From: Actinomycetota bacterium
GTDB taxonomy: Bacteria > Actinomycetota > Acidimicrobiia > Acidimicrobiales > Ilumatobacteraceae
Direction: 5' to 3'
NCBI GenBank assembly: GCA_005790505.1
Contig: SXUP01000021.1
Span: 1-40,314, forward strand
DNA: 40,314 nt
The notes beneath the pieces were generated by a model. The model saw nothing but the letters and a program-made list of their open reading frames with translations. It was not told where the DNA came from and did not search any database. Position numbers and translations under genes: made by a program. Positions 7,753 to 16,600 of this stretch are shown piece by piece (within the stretch, counting starts at the first letter, position 1; each line of letters begins with the position of its first letter).

Positions 7753-9516
7753 GTGACCGACGAGACAATAGGTGCAGGACTTGGGGATCCGACCCCAGAA
7801 GAAGTTCTTGAAATTGAGCAACTAAGGCTTCAAATAATTGAATTGCGGCAACGCTTGACTGACCTGCCAAAACGAACGCATGCCATCGAATCTCGTTTGC
7901 TCGAAACCAAGGGGCGGCTGAGTCAGACCGAAGCACAAAATGAAAAATTGACTCTCTCGCTGAAAGAAACTCGCCAGCAGGTCGCATCGTTGCGGGAAGA
8001 AGTTGACAAGTTGTCGCAGCCTCCATCGGCCTATGGCGTGGTGCTGGGTCTAAACGACGATAAAACAATTGATGTTCTGACGAGTGGACGCAAGATGAGG
8101 GTGAACAGTACGCCTGAAATTGATCGGGAAGATTTGGTGCGCGGTGCAGAAGTCGTGCTCAATGAGAGCCTAAACATCGTTGACGCTCGTCGTCCCGAAG
8201 TCACCGGCGAGGTTGTAACCCTTAAAGAGATTCTGCAAGACGGTGTGCGCGCCATCATTCGTGGTCGTGCCGATGAAGAAAGAGTCTGTGAATTAGCTGA
8301 TTCATTGCGTGGTGTATACCTTCGAGTCGGGGACCTTTTACGCCTCGACACTCGTACCAATCTCCTGCTCGAACGACTGCCTCAGCCTGAAGTGGATGAA
8401 CTTTTGCTTGAAGAGGTCCCAGACATCTCTTACGCAGACATTGGTGGTCTTGATGCACAGATTGAGCAAATCGCCGACGCAGTAGAACTGCCGTTCCTTC
8501 ACCGAGATTTATTTGCCGAACATCTGTTGCCCGCCCCCAAAGGGATTTTGCTCTACGGTCCGCCTGGATGTGGCAAAACCCTCATCGCCAAGGCGGTGGC
8601 CAATAGTTTGGCTAAAAAAGTTGCCGCCGACAACGGCGACGAAAAAGGCCGCTCATATTTCATCAACATTAAGGGTCCAGAACTTCTCAACAAATATGTG
8701 GGTGAAACCGAGAGACAAATACGACTGGTTTTTCAAAGAGCCCGCGAGAAAAGTGAAGAAGGGTGGCCTGTAATTATTTTTTTTGATGAGATGGACTCGA
8801 TGTTTCGAACCCGAGGAAGTGGCATTTCTTCCGACATGGAATCAACGATAGTTCCACAGTTGCTTGCCGAGATTGACGGTGTGGAGGGGCTGCGCAATGT
8901 TATTGTTATAGGGGCGACTAATCGAGAAGATCTCATCGACCCTGCGATATTGCGTCCTGGCAGACTTGACGTAAAGATAAAGATTGAACGACCAACCGCT
9001 AACGCCGCACATCAGATTTTTGCGCGTTATTTGACCACTGAACTTCCCCTTGACGAAAGTGAGATAGAAACGATTGGGCTCGGTGACAGGGAGATCATGG
9101 TGGCTCGCATGATTGAGCGCACTGTAGAGGAGATGTATCGACAAGATGCTGACAATAAGTTCCTTGAAGTGACCTACCAAAACGGTGATAAAGAGATCTT
9201 GTATTTTAAAGACTTCTCGAGTGGAGCAATGATAGAAAATATTGTTCGGCGGGCCAAAAAACTTTCCATTAAACGAGTCATTTCTGGTGGGTTCAAGGGC
9301 ATTTGTACTCAGGACCTCATCGACAGTATTCGTCAAGAGTTCGTTGAGCATCACGACTTGCCGAACACGACAAATCCTGACGATTGGGCCCGCATCTCTG
9401 GAAAAAAGGGGGAGCGAATTGTTTTTATTCGTACCTTGGTTACCCCTGCAAGCGACTCCGATGCCACTGAAGGCGTGAGAGCGATCGAGCCTGCTGCTAC
9501 GGGTCAGTACCTGTAG
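7753..9516 (+). CDS. mpa: Proteasomal AAA+ unfoldase Mpa/ARC
   Basis: Hexameric ATPase that recognises pupylated proteins and threads them into the 20S proteasome. 587 residues in the canonical order: N-terminal coiled coil (about 15-88) that binds Pup, two OB domains (about 92-220), and an AAA module with Walker A GPPGCGKT (269-276) and Walker B IIFFDE (341-346). It ends in GQYL, the proteasome gate-docking motif of Mpa. GTG 7753 is used; no strong Shine-Dalgarno precedes it. It heads a tightly packed operon (dop starts 5 nt after its stop). Confidence 0.97.
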   Translation: MTDETIGAGLGDPTPEEVLEIEQLRLQIIELRQRLTDLPKRTHAIESRLLETKGRLSQTEAQNEKLTLSLKETRQQVASLREEVDKLSQPPSAYGVVLGLNDDKTIDVLTSGRKMRVNSTPEIDREDLVRGAEVVLNESLNIVDARRPEVTGEVVTLKEILQDGVRAIIRGRADEERVCELADSLRGVYLRVGDLLRLDTRTNLLLERLPQPEVDELLLEEVPDISYADIGGLDAQIEQIADAVELPFLHRDLFAEHLLPAPKGILLYGPPGCGKTLIAKAVANSLAKKVAADNGDEKGRSYFINIKGPELLNKYVGETERQIRLVFQRAREKSEEGWPVIIFFDEMDSMFRTRGSGISSDMESTIVPQLLAEIDGVEGLRNVIVIGATNREDLIDPAILRPGRLDVKIKIERPTANAAHQIFARYLTTELPLDESEIETIGLGDREIMVARMIERTVEEMYRQDADNKFLEVTYQNGDKEILYFKDFSSGAMIENIVRRAKKLSIKRVISGGFKGICTQDLIDSIRQEFVEHHDLPNTTNPDDWARISGKKGERIVFIRTLVTPASDSDATEGVRAIEPAATGQYL

Positions 9517-9520
9517 CCAT

Positions 9521-11038
9521 ATGGCAATTTTAAAAGTCTGCGGAATTGAGACTGAATACGGCATAGTCACAAGAGGATTCGAGGTTTCCCCTGTCGCATC
9601 ATCGTCAATGTTGATAAATGCCTATGCGGGTTCGATGAAGCAAAAAATAGGTTGGGATTTTTTTGACGAACAACCTTCGGTAGATGTTCGTGGTGCAGTT
9701 ACGGGTGTGTCATACCCCCCTGAAATTGAAACTCATCTCGTCAACGCGGTTCTCACGAATGGCGCCAGGTACTACGTAGATCATGCCCATCCTGAGGTTT
9801 CCACGCCAGAGTGTCTCACGCCGAGCGACATTGTTCTTTACGATCGTGCAGCCGAAGAAATTGTTCGCCAGAGCATCGTTTCTGTGAATCGGCTTTTACC
9901 AGAGGGGCAAGAGATTGGCACCTTTAAAAATAACTCCGACGGCAAGGGAAACAGTTACGGATGTCATGAGAATTATCTGATTGCCCGTGAACTCTCGTTT
10001 GGGCGCTTGGCAGCCCAAATTACGACTCACTTCGTCACGCGACAGATTTTCTGTGGTGCTGGAAAGGTCGGGAGCGAAAATGGCGCACCGGAGGTTCCGT
10101 TTCAAATTTCGCAGCGTGCAGATTTTTTTGAAGAAGAAGTTGGTCTTGAAACAACCGTCAAGCGACCAATTATAAATACTCGGGATGAGCCTCATTGTGA
10201 TCCACAGAAGTACAGACGCCTTCATGTGATTGTTGGTGATGCCAACATGAGCGAGGTCGCCACTTTCTTGAAGGTCGGAACCACATCATTGATTCTTGCC
10301 CTGATTGAAGATCTTCAATATCCCGACTGGTTGGTTCTCCGAAATCCCGTGTCCCAAATTCGAGCAGTCAGTCATGACATTTCTCTGACAACAATGTGTG
10401 AATTGCAAGATGGCAGAAAGATGACTGCCGTCGAAATCCAGCAGCAACTCCTTGAAACATGCCGACATTATTTGTTGACCCATGATGACCCAACATCAGG
10501 AGACGCAGACAAAATATTGCTTGAGTGGGGCTCAGTTCTTGATTGCTTGGAGTCATCGCCTGAAAATGCTGCTGATCGGGTTGATTGGATTGCCAAGCGA
10601 CGAATTCTGGAGGGATTTGCGGAGCGCCACGGGGTTGCTTCATTGAGCGCTCAGCTACGAGCGATAGACCTGCAGTATCACGACATGCGTCCAGACAAAT
10701 GTCTCGCACTTCGCGTTGGTCTGCGCACCCTTGTCGATGTCGACAATGTCTTGCGCGCCATCACCGATCCACCGATCAACACACGGGCATACTTTCGGGG
10801 CACATGCCTGTCCCTGTTCCCACAAAATATCGTTGCCGCAAATTGGGACAGCATTGTGATTGACACTGGCGATGAGATTTTGAGACGGATCCCAATGATG
10901 GAACCCCTCAAAGGGACGCGAGCCATTGTGGGGGATCTGTTGGCTTCGACAACGACCGTAGAGGAGCTCCTGCTGAGGTTGGGTGCCACTGATAGCCCTG
11001 GATGGGACCCGTTAATGATGCCTGAACCTGGCTGGTAA
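9521..11038 (+). CDS. dop: Pup deamidase/depupylase Dop
   Basis: Carboxylate-amine ligase-like enzyme that deamidates the C-terminal Gln of Pup and removes Pup from substrates. 505 residues. The GIETEYGI start motif, the RYYVDHAHPEVSTPE active-site segment (D87 region), the [14 protein letters not shown] loop and NTRDEPH are all present. Residues about 45-72 (DEQPSVDVRGAVTGV and on) correspond to the Dop-loop insertion absent from PafA, which separates this gene from its paralogue at 12764. Pup encoded downstream ends in Gln, so deamidation is needed here. Confidence 0.96.
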   Translation: MAILKVCGIETEYGIVTRGFEVSPVASSSMLINAYAGSMKQKIGWDFFDEQPSVDVRGAVTGVSYPPEIETHLVNAVLTNGARYYVDHAHPEVSTPECLTPSDIVLYDRAAEEIVRQSIVSVNRLLPEGQEIGTFKNNSDGKGNSYGCHENYLIARELSFGRLAAQITTHFVTRQIFCGAGKVGSENGAPEVPFQISQRADFFEEEVGLETTVKRPIINTRDEPHCDPQKYRRLHVIVGDANMSEVATFLKVGTTSLILALIEDLQYPDWLVLRNPVSQIRAVSHDISLTTMCELQDGRKMTAVEIQQQLLETCRHYLLTHDDPTSGDADKILLEWGSVLDCLESSPENAADRVDWIAKRRILEGFAERHGVASLSAQLRAIDLQYHDMRPDKCLALRVGLRTLVDVDNVLRAITDPPINTRAYFRGTCLSLFPQNIVAANWDSIVIDTGDEILRRIPMMEPLKGTRAIVGDLLASTTTVEELLLRLGATDSPGWDPLMMPEPGW

Positions 11039-11086
11039 TTTGCTCTGGCGGTGGCACCACGCGACATTGCTGACTACGGTAGGAAC

Positions 11087-11284
11087 ATGGCTGAACAGAT
11101 AAGAAAAACAACAGCGCCAACGGGTACTTCATCGCCGCAGGCGGGCGGTGACCAAGAAATATCGTCTAAAAGTGGGCAACGCATTAAAGATGAACTTGAT
11201 GACCTACTAGACGAGATTGATGAAGTGTTGGAAACTAATGCTGAAGATTTTGTAAACAACTATGTTCAAAAGGGTGGGCAGTAG
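11087..11284 (+). CDS. pup: Prokaryotic ubiquitin-like protein Pup
   Basis: 65-residue intrinsically disordered tag covalently attached to substrate lysines. The C-terminal half, [20 protein letters not shown] then [11 protein letters not shown], is the conserved Mpa-binding helix and GGQ terminus. The last residue is Gln, so Dop must convert it to Glu before ligation by PafA. ATG 11087 gives almost exactly the usual family length; the GTG at 11051 would add 12 atypical residues. Its end overlaps the longest possible prcB reading frame but not the chosen prcB start. Confidence 0.95.
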   Translation: MAEQIRKTTAPTGTSSPQAGGDQEISSKSGQRIKDELDDLLDEIDEVLETNAEDFVNNYVQKGGQ

Positions 11285-11300
11285 TCTTCTGCATACTCCT

Positions 11301-12083
11301 ATGTCAATGCCGTACTTCACTCCAAGTCAAGATCCGGGTGCTAATTTCCAAGCACTCTTATCTCGAGTTGGACTGAGTCATCAACCCACCTCGGGCCTGT
11401 CGGTTGCTGATATCCCCCATGCGACAACATGTGTCGCCGTCACATATCAAGATGGCGTCGTAATGGCAGGAGATCGCCGTGCGACTGCTGGCAACCTAAT
11501 CAGTCACCGCGACATGGAAAAAGTGGTGCAAGCAGACACTTTTAGTGGTGTCGGGATTGCGGGTGCAGCGGGTCCAGCAATGGAGATGATAAAGCTTTTT
11601 CAGTTGCAACTAGAGCACTATGAAAAAATGGAAGGTCAGCAGCTTTCCCTTGAAGGTAAAGCGAATCAACTTTCCACAATGGTTAGAGCAAACCTGCCCT
11701 CAGCAATGCAAGGTTTAGGTGTTGTCCCGATTTTTGGTGGATTTGAGCCTCGCCAGGCCAAGGGTCGCCTTTGGGACTATGACGTAACTGGCGGTCGTTA
11801 TGAGGAACGCGAGTTTGTGGCAATTGGATCTGGAAGTTTGCATGCCGGAACTGTCATCAAGATTGGGTGGCGACCCCAAATGACCCAAGGTGATGCCGTG
11901 ACGCTGGTTTGTAGGGCACTTTGGGAAGCGGCCGATGCAGACAGCGCCACCGGTGGACCAGATGTCTTGCGAGGAATTTTTCCGATCGTGGCATCTATCT
12001 CCCAAAACGGTTGGGTAGCCGTCGAAGACGCCGAGCTCGCAGGGGTTTTTGAGTCCATCATCTCGCAAGTGAGATCACGATGA
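11301..12083 (+). CDS. prcB: 20S proteasome beta subunit PrcB
   Basis: Catalytic subunit of the 20S core; N-terminal nucleophile hydrolase. From ATG 11301 the precursor has a 41-residue propeptide ending IPHA, and self-cleavage before T42 (TTCVAVTYQDGVVMAGDRRA) exposes the catalytic threonine; M. tuberculosis PrcB is processed at the same point (HG/TTIVA). GDRRAT, conserved around the oxyanion region, and Lys/Asp positions typical of the fold are visible. ATG 11307 is an alternative start. The stop overlaps the prcA start (ATGA), implying coupled translation of beta and alpha subunits. Confidence 0.96.
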   Translation: MSMPYFTPSQDPGANFQALLSRVGLSHQPTSGLSVADIPHATTCVAVTYQDGVVMAGDRRATAGNLISHRDMEKVVQADTFSGVGIAGAAGPAMEMIKLFQLQLEHYEKMEGQQLSLEGKANQLSTMVRANLPSAMQGLGVVPIFGGFEPRQAKGRLWDYDVTGGRYEEREFVAIGSGSLHAGTVIKIGWRPQMTQGDAVTLVCRALWEAADADSATGGPDVLRGIFPIVASISQNGWVAVEDAELAGVFESIISQVRSR

Positions 12084-12757
12084 CAATGCCGTTCTACGTT
12101 CCACCGGAACAACAGATGAAGGATCGTGCCGAGTTTGCACGCAAAGGAATTTCGCGCGGACGCTCTATCGTTGCTTGTCAGTATCAAGACGGAATATTGT
12201 TTGTGGCAGAGAACCCAAGCAAAACTCTTCGCAAGATTTCCGAGATTTATGATCGCATTGCCTTTGCAGGCGTCGGTAAGTACAACGAATTTGACCAACT
12301 GCGCCAAGCCGGCGTGCGTGCCGCCGACCTCAAGGGTTATCAGTACGCTCGCGACGACGTTGATGCTCGCAGCCTGGCAAATCAATATGCCCAAATGATG
12401 GGTCATATCTTTACCCATGATCAAAAGCCTCTCGAGGTTGAAATTCTCGTCGCTGAGATCGGTCATGAGGTTTCCCACGACAGGTTGTTTCACATCTTGT
12501 ACGACGGAACAGTGATGGATGAAAACAGATTTTCGGTGCTCGGCGGAGATGCTGATCCGATAAGTGAGCGAATGAATACTGCCTTTGTGGCAAATGCGAC
12601 ACTGTCTATTGCGCTCAAAGCGTGTGCATCATCTTTGGGTGGCCCCGATAAAACACTGGCAGCGGAGGATCTTGAAGTAGCAGTTATTGAACGTGATGCC
12701 AGTCGTCGGAGTTTTAGGCGGATTGAGTCAGCCGAAGTCACTTTATTGTTGGGATGA
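12080..12757 (+). CDS. prcA: 20S proteasome alpha subunit PrcA
   Basis: Non-catalytic ring subunit that gates the 20S chamber and docks Mpa through its GQYL tail. 225 residues starting MTMPFYVPPEQQMKDRAEFA, close to the actinobacterial PrcA N-terminus that forms the gate, followed by RKGISRGRSIVACQYQDGIL and NPSKTLRKISEIYDR. No propeptide or N-terminal Thr, as expected. Shares a 4-nt ATGA overlap with prcB and is followed after 6 nt by pafA. Confidence 0.96.
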   Translation: MTMPFYVPPEQQMKDRAEFARKGISRGRSIVACQYQDGILFVAENPSKTLRKISEIYDRIAFAGVGKYNEFDQLRQAGVRAADLKGYQYARDDVDARSLANQYAQMMGHIFTHDQKPLEVEILVAEIGHEVSHDRLFHILYDGTVMDENRFSVLGGDADPISERMNTAFVANATLSIALKACASSLGGPDKTLAAEDLEVAVIERDASRRSFRRIESAEVTLLLG

Positions 12758-12763
12758 CGTTCA

Positions 12764-14122
12764 ATGGAACGTCGAATCTTTGGACTTGAGAACGAATATG
12801 GGATTACCTGCACACTGCGTGGGCAACGTCGTTTAACCCCTGATGAGGTGGCGCGTTACCTTTTTCGAAAAGTGGTGTCATGGGGTCGTAGCTCCAATGT
12901 TTTTCTTGAAAATGGTGCCCGTCTGTATCTTGATGTTGGCTCACACCCAGAATATGCGACGCCGGAGTGTGACTCAATTTATGATGTGGTTGTCTACGAC
13001 AAAGCCGGAGAGCGCTTGTTGCAAGAACTCGTGGTCACTGCCGAAGAGAGACTTCAAGATGAAGGCATACGGGGCACGATCTATCTCTTTAAAAACAACA
13101 CAGATTCAGCAGGGAACAGTTATGGATGTCATGAGAACTATTTAGTGCATCGCACTGACTCAAGTCATCGTTACGACGACGTATTTATTCCTTTCCTTGT
13201 GAGTCGCCAGATCTTTACTGGTGCTGGCAAAGTTCAACCGTCTCCCCGTGGAGCGTTCTACGGCATGTCCCAAAGAGCCGAGCACATTTGGGAAAGTGTT
13301 TCATCGGCGACGACCCGCTCTCGACCAATTATAAATACGCGCGATGAACCTCACTCCGATGCAGAACTATACAGAAGACTACATGTCATCGTCGGCGACT
13401 CAAATATGAGCGAATACACCACATTTGTTAAAATGGGTAGTGCGGCCTGTGTCCTGCGGATGATGGAAGATGACGCTGTGCAACTGCGTGATATGACACT
13501 TGAAAATCCAATCCGCGCGATACGTGAGATAAGTTCGGACATTGCCTGTCGAAGAACCGTACGGCTCGAGAGCGGTCGGGAAGTGAGAGCGGTCGATATC
13601 CAACGTGAGTATCTCAATGCCGCATTGCTCTACTCCAAGAGCAATGGGTTTCCTGAGTTAGAAACACGAGCTCTTGGGATGTGGGAGCACTGCATCTCGA
13701 CGATTGAAAATGATCCATTAAAGCTTGACAGAGAGGTCGACTGGGTGATCAAGTTGAAACTTATTGAGGCATTCTGCCAAAGACACAATCTGACGCTTGA
13801 TGACGCCAGAGTGCAACTTTTAGATCTTCAGTATCACGATATCAACACTGAGCGGGGAGTTTTTTACAAGATGCAGAATAAAAATCTTGTAGACCGAATC
13901 TGCGATGATAACGATATTTTGCGGGCCATGACAGTTGCTCCGACAAGCACCCGCGCGCACCTGAGAGGAGCGTTTATAAAAGCGGCCAAAGTAAAAAAAC
14001 GTGACTATACAGTTGATTGGGTTCATCTTAAATTGAACGACCAACAACAACGCACAGTTCTTTGCAAGGACCCGTTTGCAGCGACAGATGAGAGGGTTGA
14101 ACGACTTATTGCAGGTTTATAG
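12764..14122 (+). CDS. pafA: Pup-protein ligase PafA
   Basis: ATP-dependent ligase joining the C-terminal Glu of deamidated Pup to substrate lysines. 452 residues; glutamine-synthetase-like fold motifs GLENEYGIT (7-15), [14 protein letters not shown] with the catalytic Asp at 57, [14 protein letters not shown] and [17 protein letters not shown]. It lacks the Dop-loop found in its paralogue at 9521. In M. tuberculosis pafA is several genes away from prcA, whereas here it directly follows. Its end is followed by the signal peptidase gene. Confidence 0.96.
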   Translation: MERRIFGLENEYGITCTLRGQRRLTPDEVARYLFRKVVSWGRSSNVFLENGARLYLDVGSHPEYATPECDSIYDVVVYDKAGERLLQELVVTAEERLQDEGIRGTIYLFKNNTDSAGNSYGCHENYLVHRTDSSHRYDDVFIPFLVSRQIFTGAGKVQPSPRGAFYGMSQRAEHIWESVSSATTRSRPIINTRDEPHSDAELYRRLHVIVGDSNMSEYTTFVKMGSAACVLRMMEDDAVQLRDMTLENPIRAIREISSDIACRRTVRLESGREVRAVDIQREYLNAALLYSKSNGFPELETRALGMWEHCISTIENDPLKLDREVDWVIKLKLIEAFCQRHNLTLDDARVQLLDLQYHDINTERGVFYKMQNKNLVDRICDDNDILRAMTVAPTSTRAHLRGAFIKAAKVKKRDYTVDWVHLKLNDQQQRTVLCKDPFAATDERVERLIAGL

Positions 14123-14156
14123 TCAGCAATTGAATAAAGGAGTATCCTTACAACTC

Positions 14157-14765
14157 GTGTCGCAGTCAATTGAGCCCGAAGAGTTGTTTGACGGTGACCC
14201 CGCTGGGCAAAGCCTCGTCAAAATTCTTAGGGATTGGGCGTTGGTTGTCTGCATCGCATTGGCAGCAGCTCTTTTGGTTCGATTTTATGTACTCCAGCAG
14301 TACTACATTTCTGGGCCCTCAATGGAAAGCACTTTATTTGAGAATGATCGGGTGCTTGTCAGCAAAATCAGTTATCAGCTTGGCGGTATAGGCCGTGGCG
14401 ACGTAATAGTTTTTGACAGGATTACCTCGGATGGTGCCACTGTCGCTCATGACGACCTGATTAAACGTGTCGTCGGACTTTCCGGTGAAAAAGTAGAGAT
14501 TCGTTCCTGCGTTGTTTTTATCAACGATGTAGCTCTCGATGAACCGTATCTCGACGAAGAAGATCTTACTCAGGTTGAACTTGTAGACAAATGTGGACAG
14601 CCCAATATGTCTCCAAAAATAGTTCCAGCGAATCAAATATTTGTGATGGGAGATAACCGGCCGGATTCATTTGATAGCCGCTCCTTTGGTTCTATCAGTG
14701 AGAGACTGGTCGTTGGAAGGGCCTTCGTCGCTATATGGCCCTTTGACAGTTGGAAAATTTTGTAG
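14157..14765 (+). CDS. lepB: Signal peptidase I
   Basis: Membrane serine protease that removes Sec and Tat signal peptides. From GTG 14157 it has 202 residues: one N-terminal transmembrane helix (about 28-44), catalytic Ser55 in SGPSMESTL, catalytic Lys103 in DLIKRVVGLSG, and the conserved MGDNRPDSFDSRSFG box. AAGGAG (14137-14142) lies 14 nt upstream of the GTG; an in-frame extension into pafA reaches 14076 but would add residues not typical of the family. It is the last plus-strand gene of the proteasome operon and converges on the GDPD gene. Confidence 0.9.
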   Translation: MSQSIEPEELFDGDPAGQSLVKILRDWALVVCIALAAALLVRFYVLQQYYISGPSMESTLFENDRVLVSKISYQLGGIGRGDVIVFDRITSDGATVAHDDLIKRVVGLSGEKVEIRSCVVFINDVALDEPYLDEEDLTQVELVDKCGQPNMSPKIVPANQIFVMGDNRPDSFDSRSFGSISERLVVGRAFVAIWPFDSWKIL

Positions 14766-14771
14766 AACGCA

Positions 14772-15497
14772 CTACGCAGATGGTTCGATTTGACGAACAT
14801 AAGAGTCCATCATGCGATCAACATGGTCGCTGAAAACTCCATCTAGACCCATTCTGAATCCATGGTCCAATACTTGGTCAAACTGCATATCCCAACCGAA
14901 AGCGAGTCTTTCAAAGCGATGAACAAGAGTGGTGAGACCACCGTTCCAGTCACTGTGATGCATATTTAGGCAATCAATTCCTGCTTCCCGCAGAGAAGCG
15001 GCACGACGCTCGGGTCCTTCTGTAATTTTTGCTAACCGAGTGGAGTCAACAAGGCGTACGTCGGGTTGTAATGCTCGTCGGCTGGCGAGTTCTTGCCATG
15101 ACGGGTGACAGAGCCACAGTTGATCCAACGGAAAGCTGCAATTATTGCAGATATCAATAAGACCAGTAAAAGCCCGTAGATCCTTGAGGTCCAGACTGAT
15201 TTGAATATCAGTCCCAATTGAATTGATGAATGCTTCAAAAGTTGGGATGTGTTCAGGCAGATGTTTGGACATAATCTGAGCAATTGGTTTCTTGCGCAGG
15301 CCCACGCGAACCGCGCCATCATGATCCAGGACAACAACGCCATCTGCAGTGATCCACACGTCACTTTCAAGGCCTGTTGCCCCGAGTCGTAGCCCCAGAG
15401 CAAATGCGGGCATCGTATTTTCTGGCAGGTGTGCGCTAGCACCGCGATGAGCAAACGCAATCGGGGGATTCAGGAGAGAAGGAAGTCGCTGCTGCAC
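14772..15497 (-). CDS. Glycerophosphodiester phosphodiesterase (GDPD) family protein
   Basis: Hydrolyses glycerophosphodiesters to glycerol-3-phosphate and an alcohol. 241 residues from GTG 15497. Catalytic landmarks of the TIM-barrel family: FAHRGASAHLPENT near the N-terminus (HR and E), LESDVWITADGVVVLDHD (ExD and the second His), and a C-terminal GVFSDHVDRM. The start is GTG 15497 because TACGCT lies 6 nt upstream; longer frames run into the tatA/B gene on the other strand. No signal peptide, so cytoplasmic. Confidence 0.9.
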   Translation of the reverse strand: MQQRLPSLLNPPIAFAHRGASAHLPENTMPAFALGLRLGATGLESDVWITADGVVVLDHDGAVRVGLRKKPIAQIMSKHLPEHIPTFEAFINSIGTDIQISLDLKDLRAFTGLIDICNNCSFPLDQLWLCHPSWQELASRRALQPDVRLVDSTRLAKITEGPERRAASLREAGIDCLNMHHSDWNGGLTTLVHRFERLAFGWDMQFDQVLDHGFRMGLDGVFSDHVDRMMDSYVRQIEPSA

Positions 15498-15534
15498 CGC
15501 GCCAGCGTAGGGGATGAGTCCTACACTTGGGAAG
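15498..15534. promoter_or_regulatory. Divergent leaderless promoters, GDPD and tatA/B
   Basis: Only 37 bp separate two GTG starts. TACGCT (15509-15504, minus) precedes the GDPD GTG by 6 nt and TACACT (15522-15527, plus) precedes the tatA/B GTG by 7 nt. Each -10 would sit in the other promoter's -35 to spacer zone, so the two may compete. Inferred from sequence only. Confidence 0.5.
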
Positions 15535-15837
15535 GTGTTCAACCTTTCGAGCAGTGAGATTATCTTTTTGCTCATTTTGGGGCTTGTGGTTCTAGGACCT
15601 GACCGACTGCCCAATGTGATTCGCAAGGTTGGACGGGTTTACGGCGAGGTCCGTCGCATGGCCAATGGCTTTGAGGCAGAAATGCGCGAAACATTCAAGG
15701 AGCCTCTCGATGAAATTCGGGGCACTGCCAACACACTAAGGCATGGTTTCGGGGAGGTTGACTCCGAACCATCTCCTCCAATGCGACCAGAAAAAGCTGA
15801 GTCTGCCCAAACGCAATCGGACCCCGATGCGAATTAA
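15535..15837 (+). CDS. tatB: Twin-arginine translocase TatA/TatB family subunit
   Basis: Single-span membrane component of the Tat system that exports folded proteins. N-terminal helix SSSEIIFLLILGLVVLGPDR, then the hinge and amphipathic helix LPNVIRKVGRVYGEVRRMA, and a hydrophilic Pro/Glu-rich tail; 100 residues. The VLGPDRLP hinge is closer to TatB (GPxRLP) than to TatA (FGxxKLP), but the two are hard to separate by sequence. GTG 15535 preserves the usual short N-terminus; ATG 15514 would add 7 residues. It overlaps tatC by 11 nt. Confidence 0.85.
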   Translation: MFNLSSSEIIFLLILGLVVLGPDRLPNVIRKVGRVYGEVRRMANGFEAEMRETFKEPLDEIRGTANTLRHGFGEVDSEPSPPMRPEKAESAQTQSDPDAN

Positions 15838-16600
15838 AAAATCACCAGTGGTCGAAAAAGAAATGACCATGGTGCAACATCTTCGAGAACTACGAAAGCG
15901 CATTTTCCGCTCATTGTTGGCAGTGGGTGTTTGTGCCATCACGTTGCTCGTGTTCTATGAACCTGTACTTCGAATGCTGACAAGACCATACCGAGATGTC
16001 TGCAATAAGCGCACCGATTTCAAATGTGATGGAAGTTTGTTTACGTTGGGGCCCCTTGACGGCCTTACGGCAAGGATGAAGGTTGCCACCTATGGAGGAT
16101 TGATTTTGGCTTTGCCAATAATCCTTTGGCAGATTTGGAAATTTGTTGTTCCTGCACTCGAAAAACAAGAGAAACGGTACGCAATTCCGTTCATCGCCTC
16201 GTCCCTAGTGCTCTTTTCTACGGGGGGATACTTGGCCTATTGGACCCTTGATCGGGCACTAGAATTTCTCATCTCCTGGTCAGGTCCTGATGTCACTCAG
16301 GCCTACCAAATAACCAAATACATCAGCCTTGTGTCGCTGATGGGTTTGGCCTATGGCATCGGATTCCTGTCGCCAGTGCTCATCGTGTTTTTACAGTTGG
16401 TTGGTGTCGTCACTCCCCAAAAACTTGTCAAGAACTGGCGCAATGCGATTATGGTTATTTTCTTGACGGCGGCCGTCATTACTCCGAGCGGTGACCCCAT
16501 AAGTATGTTGTCGCTGGCTATTCCAATGAGTTTGCTCTTCTGGATCGCTGTTCTTATTGGATGGCTCCTCGTTCGGCGCCGTCAGCCAGCACCTGTATGA
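15827..16600 (+). CDS. tatC: Sec-independent protein translocase TatC
   Basis: Multi-pass receptor for twin-arginine signal peptides. 257 residues from ATG 15827. N-terminal MTMVQHLRELRKRIFRSLLA is the conserved TatC opening (HL-x-ELR-x-R), followed by six hydrophobic segments and the family's FxxPALxxxEKR-like FVVPALEKQEKRYAIPF. The C-terminal part AAVITPSGDPISMLSLAIPM is also conserved. It overlaps the tatA/B stop and its own stop overlaps the helicase ATG (ATGA). The order tat-helY is conserved with M. tuberculosis Rv2094c-Rv2092c. Confidence 0.95.
   Translation: MRIKKSPVVEKEMTMVQHLRELRKRIFRSLLAVGVCAITLLVFYEPVLRMLTRPYRDVCNKRTDFKCDGSLFTLGPLDGLTARMKVATYGGLILALPIILWQIWKFVVPALEKQEKRYAIPFIASSLVLFSTGGYLAYWTLDRALEFLISWSGPDVTQAYQITKYISLVSLMGLAYGIGFLSPVLIVFLQLVGVVTPQKLVKNWRNAIMVIFLTAAVITPSGDPISMLSLAIPMSLLFWIAVLIGWLLVRRRQPAPV

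Noticed and set aside
7751-7756. ATGTGA start-stop overlapping the mpa GTG
   Set aside because: Minimal start-stop element; too short to judge and likely chance.
8842-9570. 242-residue minus-strand ORF
   Set aside because: Entirely antisense to mpa, whose AAA domain is intact. No protein-like features.
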